Below are positions 46,601 through 55,600 of a stretch of 64,000 nucleotides of DNA, in pieces (positions within the stretch are counted from its first letter, which is position 1; each line of letters begins with the position of its first letter). The stretch covers positions 19,002,816-19,066,815 of the forward strand of contig OU015539.1 of the NCBI GenBank assembly GCA_907165065.1, read 5' to 3'. The notes under the pieces were generated by a model. The model was given only the letters and a program-made list of their open reading frames with translations, had not been told where the DNA came from and did no database searches. Origin of the DNA: Caprimulgus europaeus (taxonomy: Eukaryota > Chordata > Aves > Caprimulgiformes > Caprimulgidae). The position numbers and the translations under genes are program-made.

Positions 46601-49600
46601 ATGCTCTCCTTAGTATGACAGCCAATAGGTCAGGAAGGTGACATAAGTGCTTAACTGGCAGCTTGGTGACACGAGTGCTTCGCATTCAAATCTCAAATCA
46701 GTTTTTCATCAAACATTTTTATAACTAACTTGTTGCTGACCTCATAACTTCTAATCCCTCAAGCAGCACGTGCCAAGGTACCTCATGTCCTCCCTTCTGG
46801 ATGAAACGATCGAGGCAGTTGTAGCAGGACTGAACACAGCCGTCTACCAGCGTCCTCTTACACCGCGGGCTCCCGCTAGGCAGAAAAGGAAAACAGGTAA
46901 GGACATGAGGCACCTTCTGTAGTTCCCATCTGCAGGAATAAAAGCTTTGCTGGATAAGCCTGAATCACTCAAAATACTCTAGATCAGCTGTATGCTGCAC
47001 TCTTGTGCAGCTCCAGAAGTATACCATTTACATTTTCTTTTTTCTCCATTCTGCCTCTGCCCAGAAGTGTCTTGAAAGTTGCTTTTAAAGAAATCCTAAT
47101 GATTTTACTTTGTGTGCCATGGGGGAATGAAAAGGAGAGTACCAGGTAAAATGCAGTGCCAGCACTTAGCCAGATACGTGGTTGTCTTTTTGTCCCATCA
47201 GGTAGGAGGAAGAAAGTAGGAGGCAAAAAAAGAACTCAGACAAAGTCTTCTGCTGGGAAGAAGAATGCAGGGACACAGCTGAAGAGACGCAAGCGTCTGA
47301 TAAAGAAGAGAAGAGGGAAAAAGAGGAGAGGAAGATCACATGTGAGTTCCTGCCAGTGTCAGTGTCTGCCAAAAGCACTATAATATAGGATTCAATGGAA
47401 AAAATACTGTCTGATAGTGATAGCAGGTAACTCTTTTGGTGGAAATACGTGCAGGATGTGTACAGGGTACTTCAGAAAGATGCTGTACATGGAAATGAAT
47501 TGCAACTTCTAGGCAGGCCTGCTGGGTTTGCAGACAAATCCTGTGACCTGAGCTGCAGGGATCACACCTCGGAGTGTGTTGTGCAGGCTGTGTGTTCTGC
47601 CTGGCCAGTCAGCCGTGGTGTTTACTCGGTGCTGAAGCAAGCTCATTTAAAATGACCATCACCTCTTCTTTCTAACAGGCTGTGGATGCTTGTGTCTGTG
47701 TTGTTGCAAACCAAGTTAATCAGCCGTAAGGGCTCTCAAAATCCCTTTCAGTTGTGGGTAGTGTTCTCATAGGAACTATACTGAGTATTCTGCACTAGCT
47801 TCACTTTTGTCCTCAGCTGCCTTAACTAGAGTTTACATCCTACAGCAAGAACTGTCCTTCCAGCCTGTGATAAGGAATTGACAATTTTGAATGACATTAT
47901 TAAAGATTTTTAGAAACTTAACTTACCTCATCACTTAAATCTGATGTGTGTGATCTCTATATGAAGTGGCATGCAGGCTGTAGTTAGAAGTTTTTAATAA
48001 TTAAATATTTTAATTATTAAATATTAAATAATTAAAGCACACTACTTCTGCAGATGGTAGTAACCTGATGAGTGTACTTAGCCTAAGTGAAGTATTAGGG
48101 GCTTTAAACCCAGGGTGTGTACCTGCCCCAGCATTCCAATGGCACAATCTCTTTATCTGTACAGGTGAAAAATGAAGCTACAACTCGCTCCCGTATTGCA
48201 AGAACTCTTGGTCTTAGTAAACCTCTGCGTGGGGCCTTGATTCCTTCCGTGCACAAACCCACGGAGCCCTCGCTCGGGCTGATGAGAGCAGATATCGGTG
48301 CGGCTTCTCTGTCTGTGTTTGGAGATCCCTACGAGTTGGATCCTTATGAAAGGTAGGATGTCTCTGGAGTGTGGTCGGGGATCTGATCATTTCACAAGTG
48401 TCAGGTTGTTTGTGCACGTGGCTCTTTGCCAGGTGTAAGATCTCGCATCTGAAGGCAAGCTTGGGATACACAGCTCATAGTAATGCATTGGCCTGTTCTT
48501 TCTTTCCTTCTTGGCCAAGCTCTTAAAGAATCAGCCTTCTTTAAAGAGGTTTGCTGAAATAATAAGCCTCATGATAACCTTTAAGATCTATGGGGTTATT
48601 CAAAGGCTAGAATCTGCAGGAGCTGGATCCTAGTCAGTCATTTTCTAGTTATTTACTTTAAGTGAAGATAGCTACTGTGTTTGGTATACAATAAACAGCA
48701 ACTTCACATAGAATTAAATGGACTTGTGGAGTCTTCCATGTTTTTCCTTTTCCCACCTTCACTTTTCCAAACAGTTTAAATTCAGTAGGAATCTTACTAC
48801 TGTAGTTTGTATCACTCTTAAGCTTTGGATTTTGGGGAGGAGGCATCTGAAATTATTGTTGGTGAAATTTAATTTTCCACTGAATAAGTCTTTGATCCTT
48901 TCATAAAAGGAAATTACCCATTTAATATTTTAAAAATGAAAATCTCCATTTGAATCTCTGTTGGCTGAGTTATGCTGTTCTATTTATGTAGCCACAGAAA
49001 ATAAATATATTGCACATCTCTTATGTATCATAATACAACAGATGATGCTCTCTGACCATATCTGTGCTAGTAGTATTATCTACTTCATCTATTTGACATG
49101 AAGAACGTTCAATTTCATGGTTTGTGTCTGTGTTTTACCCACAGTAACGAAGAGGTTCCAGCAAATCCCGATTCACCAGTGAGTGCTAAAAGGAGAGTTC
49201 TCTCCCAGTCGGCGCTGAGGTCTCACCGTCCTGTAGCTAGACCCATTTCTGTGGGTCTTCCCAGGTAAAAATGTATCCAGTTACTTATTTTTGTTAATTG
49301 TCTAATGACCCTAACAGAAGAGCAAATGGGGTGATCATCCCAGTTTAACTAATTTCTTACCCTGAGTATTTTGAAAGGATGTGTGAGTGCACGTGCCTGC
49401 ACATGTGTAGATAAATAAGCACAGCATTTTATCCAATATTTTTTTTATATAGCAGTGTAGGCCTGAGGAATACATTTGTGATCATGATTTGGTGGGGGGA
49501 AGAGAGGCAGCTGGGATGGAAATATCTCTGAAGTGCTGAACAATGGTTTATGCTTCAAAAATGCATCTTAAATGCACTCAAAAGTTAATCTTGATACACA

Positions 49601-52600
49601 ACACAGTGAGCACCACTCTTAAATAAAACTTAAATTAAAAACTACTATTTTAATATTTAAATTTAAAAATTACCAAAGGGCTCTGTTATGATTTTGTACT
49701 TTGCTATCTTTTGCTGTTCCTATGGGAAGTCAATAAAAGCTTCACCTTCTTTTGTCAGAGGGAGATGGGGACTGAATTACTCTAGTGAAGCCAAAACTAC
49801 AAGTGAACTTCCCTGGCTGACCTCTGTTTATGCCCTTGATTTTGGTTTCTTTTTAATGTAATGTATGTGTATAGAACAAGTGCTGTAAGAGTAAAGGAAA
49901 TATAACCCCTCTGAAACATGCAGAAGCAGTGTGCCTGCCCTGAGTCCTGAGCAAGAAGCAGAAGCTGCCCCTGTGCCTGATCTGTTGGGGAGCATCCTGT
50001 CTGGACAGAGCTTACTCATGATGAGTAGTTCGGATGTGGTCATCAACAGAGATGGTTCGCTGACGGCAAAGAAGGCAGGTAAGGGTTTGGCACTTCATAG
50101 TGCAGTTAGCCTCTTTGTTTCATCCACATCTGCCCTGGCTGTGTGCCTTCAAACACAGGGATAATCTTACTTAGCATTTAAATATGTAGGATAGATTGAA
50201 TAGCTGCCAGCAGGAGTCTGTCTAATAAGATTCTTATGTATGCTTTGAAATAATGTTGCTTGTCTGTGTTTCACTTGCAGAGCTGAGATGTTACTGGAGG
50301 ATTTTGGTTACAATAGGTGGTTTTCTTTCAAAAGTACTGTGCTGCAGTGTCATGCTTTGTTATAAAAAAAATGCAGGACTGGATAGAGCAGAGGTATCTC
50401 AGTAGCCACGTCTTCTGGCACTGGTCATGCATTGCTGCCATGCCTGTGAACTCTACTTTAGTTTAGAGAGCAGTGTAAGGACCTTGGCAAGAAGTTTATT
50501 TGCAGAAGTGGAGCTCTAGAATACATGCTGGCATCTTCAGCTGTGTCTTCCTTTGGCGTGGTGTCATTTTGAAAGAATCTCTTCAAATGAGGCGGCACCG
50601 TGCGCTGGCAGCACAGAGCCAATAACCGTGTCCTGGGCTGCACCCAGAGCAGCGTGGGCAGCAGGGCCAGGGAGGGGATTCTACCCCTCTCCTGAGACAC
50701 CACCTGCAGTGCTGCCTCCAGTGCTGGGGCCACCGACAGCACAAGGACATGGAGCTACTGGAGCCACTCCAGAGGAGGCCACGAGGATGATGCCAGGGCT
50801 GGAGCAGCTCTGCTGTGAGGACAGGCTGAGAGAGTTGGGGCTGTTCAGCCTGGAGAAGAGAAGGCTCCAGGGAGACCTTCCAGTGGCCTCCCAGTACCTG
50901 AAGGGGACTACAAGAAAGCTGAGAAGGGACTTTTATAAGGGCAGTTAATGACAGAACAAGGGGAAATGGCTTGAAACTGGAAGAGGGAAGGTTTAGATTA
51001 GATATTAGGAAGAAACTCTTTGGTGTGAAGGTGGTGAGACCCTGGCCCAGGTTGGCCAGAGAAGCTGTGGCTGCTCCTCCCTGGAAGTGTTCCAGGCCAG
51101 GTTGGATGAGGCTTTGAGCAACCTGGTCTAGTGGAAGGTGTCCCTGCTGCTGGCAGGGGGGTTGGCACTGGATGAGCTTGAAGGTCCCTTCCAGCCCAAA
51201 CCAGTCTGTGAATCTGTGGAATTTAAACTTAGAGCTTTATTCTTAAAATAAGTACCTATAATATCTTCTGTTACAGTCATTTTTATCAATCAATGACTAC
51301 AGGATAATAAACACAAATCTGCTGATATCTACAAAACAGAATAATTTATTTCCTAAACATTTGTGTTTACCTCAGAGATGCAGTTGTCTGGCATTAAACC
51401 TCGATCATTTGACCAAAAGAACTATTGGACTGTGTTATTACTGTGTAGTAGCTCATTACCTCGTTTCATGTTGGGGGAAATGTCCAGTTCTGTACTGAAA
51501 AGGTTAATTGTCTGCTTGTATGCCGTAGCTCCACTTCACAGAAAATCAGCGAACGACTCGAGAGTGGGTGATGGTTCAGGACATAACACCCAGCTGAGTA
51601 CAGGGCACTCAGGGACCACAGCAAGCAGCTCCATTGCTGGACCTCCAGTTTCCTCGGGGCTGAGTACTTGCCCCAGACCCTCTTCCTCAAGCTTGTTTTC
51701 ATCGCCTTCACCCTCACTGAGGAGGATTGAGCCCGCAACAAACCCTGCACGGACCACATCGGACAAGGCAACTGTAAAATCGGAATATTCAATGACACCC
51801 AGGTCTGTTCAGACTCAGAATATAGCTACTCTGAGCAGGAATGGCTCAAAGTTAGATGAAGTGCCCAGATTTAATGGAAACTCTAAAAACTTTGCACCCA
51901 CTGACTCATTCTCAAAGCCCCTAAGCTGTAACTTGAACGCTGGCTCAAAAGCTGTAACTGTGAGGCAGCCTTTAAAACCACCTCCCAAGAGAATTGACAT
52001 CTTCGAGCTTCCCAGGATACCAAAGATTAAAAAGGAAACCAGCAGCAAGCAGGTGGAGCCAGAACCCGCAGGAAGCCAAAGCTGTGACATCCCCAGCTCC
52101 TGCATAACCCAGCTGACTGGCAGGGAGAGCGCCCACCAGCCGGGGAAGGGCAGCAGGATGGAAAGTCAGAAATCAAATGCGAAGGAATCTCAGCAGCCAG
52201 CACGTACGAGTGGGGTCTCTTTCTCTACCAACACAGGCATGTCTGGCAGTTCCTCACTGCTGGGCACTTCGAGGAGCAAAGGTCCGAGCTCTTTTGAGAG
52301 TTTTAAAATCAATATTCCTGGAAACACAGGGCATCCCAGCAGACTGGCTAACCCAGGGTTTTGTAACACCTTCCGCCCTGTGGATGACAAAGTGCAGCAG
52401 AAGGAGAGTCCTTCACCTCTTTTCTCAGTTAAGAAGAAGCAAGTCAAAAGTGAAATCTATGATCCCTTTGAGCCCACGGGATCGGACTCGAGTTCTGCAA
52501 GCAGCAGTCCCGAAAGGCTCGGCTCAGGGATCCCGCTAACGAATATCACCAGGACTATTTCCATTGAAAACCCCAAAGTTCAAACGTTTCAAACTGTCCG

Positions 52601-55600
52601 GCGTTTCACCCCTTACACGGTAAAAAACATCTTTGGGTCTGAGGCCGACTCTGACGTACCCTCTGGGAACACAGAGCCCCATGGTGACGTGGGGGCAGGA
52701 AGCAGGGTTGTAGAACAGATCTCTGATACGGAGGAACAAGACAATGTGGATGAGGAAGACTTTCCAAGCAATCCTTGCACTTCATCTGCTCTTAAGCAAA
52801 TTTCTAACGCAGAGTGTTTAAAGGAGGAAAGCACAGAGGGCCCTAATGTGTTCTTTAATGCTGAAGAATTGATTAGGCCTCATATTAATGTGAAACTAGA
52901 ACCAGATAGTCCCTCAAAGAATGATGGGCAGCAGAAAGTCCAAAAGGTAGAACAAGCAGTGAGGCGCTCGCGTTCCAGATCCCGTTCAAACTCCAGCTCC
53001 CGAAGCAAGAAGAAGATGAAACGGAAAAAAGCACTTGTCAAAGAGCATAAGAGATCCAGATCAGGGTCTAGGGATAGAGCACACTCAAGGGACCGAAGCT
53101 CCAGGTCTACCTCTTGGTCAGGTGGAGAAGAGCATAGCAAAACACACACACTGAAACCCAAGAGCAGGAGGTCTTCTACTGACCGTTCGAGCAGTCATGA
53201 ACGATCTAAAAAAAAGAAAATGAAGGATAAAACCAAGGAGAAAAAGGCAAAAAATTCCTGGTCTAGGGAGAGAAGGAAATCTAGGTCACGTTCAGGTAGT
53301 CCTGGAAGTACTTCTGAGTTTCATGAAAATAGGAAAAAGAAGAGACGGTCTCGATCAAGATCCAGACGGAGGGAGCGATCCCGATCGAACAGCACCGAGA
53401 GGACTAAAAGGCGGAAACACAGGAGAGAGAAAAGCTACGAGAGGTATGATAAAGATAGCGTGAGGGCCAGGGACAGGAAGAGATCCAGATCCAGGTCTCG
53501 GGAGAGGAGAAAATGGAGGTCTCGGTCTCGATCTGCATCTCGATCTCGGGAGCACAAGAGCAGCAAATCAAAGGAAAAAAGACCACGATCCAGATCATGT
53601 TCCAAAGAAAGAAAACACAGATCGAAAGAGACCTCGCTTCCTCCTGCACCAGAAAAGGATCAAAAACCTCCAGCTGAAAATGTGTCCAGGTGTCTGGAGC
53701 AGTCCCATTCCTTCAAACAAGAGCCAAAGGAGGAGCTCGTACTGGAAGAGCTTTCCATAACCATCCAACCAAATGTCAAACTTGAGGAAGTAAAGGCTGA
53801 GACCCCGATTCCAATGAGAGAGGTCCAAGAAACTACAAAGATAGAGCCCACCTGTCAGGAAGTGTCCAGTGAAACCACATTCCCTGTGCCAGAGCTCGCA
53901 AACATTTGTGTTCCACCTGGCAATGTGGATTCTTTTGCTGAAGCAGAGTTAATGAGGAGTAGCGATCCAGCAGTGCTCGGCAGCTGTAGCAATACAAACC
54001 TTGAGATTACAGTTAAAATAGAAAATACTGCATTGTGTCCATCTCTGATGGAACCACTCCCAAAGAAGGAAGTTACCATACACGCTCCGACGGAGCCTGC
54101 GCCGATTCAAAGCTCATCCAAAAGCAAAATGCCAGGTTGTGTGAAGGAGGTTGAAGATGAGTGCCTTGTGTCACATGAGAAAACTGCTCATTTCAGTAAA
54201 CCTGAACTGGAGGTGGTACCTCAGGGTCCTGCCTTGAAATCAAAAGCACCAGTGAAAAGAGTTACCTGGAATCTTCAAGAGGAAGAAAGCGGCACGTTGC
54301 CGGCTGGAAAAGCTCCAAGTAAGTCTCTGGTTCGGAAACACGGAGCAGGCTGTGTAAGGCTTGGGGCTTCGGTGCCTGGTTCAGCCTGGTTGTAGTGTCA
54401 CAGCTCTGTCCTCTGAGCTGGGGTGATCCTGTGGTTTCCAATCCTGAGAGCTGGCATTTTACACTTGTTGAAATCCTGAGGTGAGTTGTGTGCATGAATC
54501 AGAGAGGACAGGCTGTCAGCACAGCTCAGCCAGCCAGCAGCAGCTTGTTCACGAAGCACAGAGTGCAGCCCCATCGCTGAGCTGGCAGCCCGCGGTCCAC
54601 CCTCTCTGCAGTTAACCAGAGCGGTTGCTTCACCTTCAGAATTGATGTTTCTCAGATCTGAGGGGCGTGACAAATCTCTGTAGCTTGCTCCTGTGAGCTC
54701 TACTAAGCCAGAGCTGCTAGAAACAGTTTGGCTTGTGACCCTGAGTTGCTTGTGTGGTTCTCGTTGGTTGCTCTCATGGAAACCCAGTAAAAAGCAATTG
54801 TTCAAGGGGATAACGCCTCTATTATCAAAAGCTGTAAAATATTTATAACTGCTGAACAAATTCATTTTATAGCCACCTTTGTTGTTAGATACTTTTTATT
54901 TTATTTTTTTTTAAGTATAATTGGCTTTGTGTTCTTAAATGTTTTCTTTTCCTCCTCTCGGGGAACTAGGGATGCCGTTTTACAAACTTCAGCGAGCAAA
55001 AGAAGGGGCCTGGAAAGCAGAGGACTTGAACCAAACGTTAAATCAGGTGCAGTTAAATGAGCCTCCTCCAACCAATTATATGATTCCTGAGCCTATGTTT
55101 CCTGATCTAGATTCCTCTCAGGTTGGTTCCTCTTCGGGCACCACAGTGTCATGGAAGGCATCCCACCTCATCTGTGCCCTTGTTGTGCAACACCCTCCTC
55201 TCATGGCAGAGTTCTCCTTCCTCTGCTTGTGGTACATTTCATATAGGCCATACACCTCAGCAACCCTCTCATCATTTCTTCTCTCAGGTGGTCCTTACAG
55301 CTGAAGAAGCACATTTTCTTTTTAACTCTGCTCTATACGTTCAGCTTCTGTCCTCAGCAGTAACTTGTGTAAAGAGGGGGCTGTTGGAGAAGCTGTGAGC
55401 TTCTTCCTGATTGTGATCAGGTTGGAAAAATCAACCTGGTGGCATTGGTCTGCGCCATCAGTCTGTGCTGTCCACCAGTCAGAAGGTGAGTGGGGCTGGT
55501 GCTTGCTCCTGGTGCACAGAGACCTAGTTGAGAGCTGGGCTGTCCCCGAGTTAAATCAGCCTGTTTGAGTGGGTAACAGGTGCTCAGAAAATCCTGATCT

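Noticed and set aside
51363-51528. Upstream extension of the large PHRF1 exon frame from ATG 51363
   Set aside because: It precedes a good acceptor (51528) whose phase joins exon 12 exactly. The extension has no similarity to PHRF1 and is intron.
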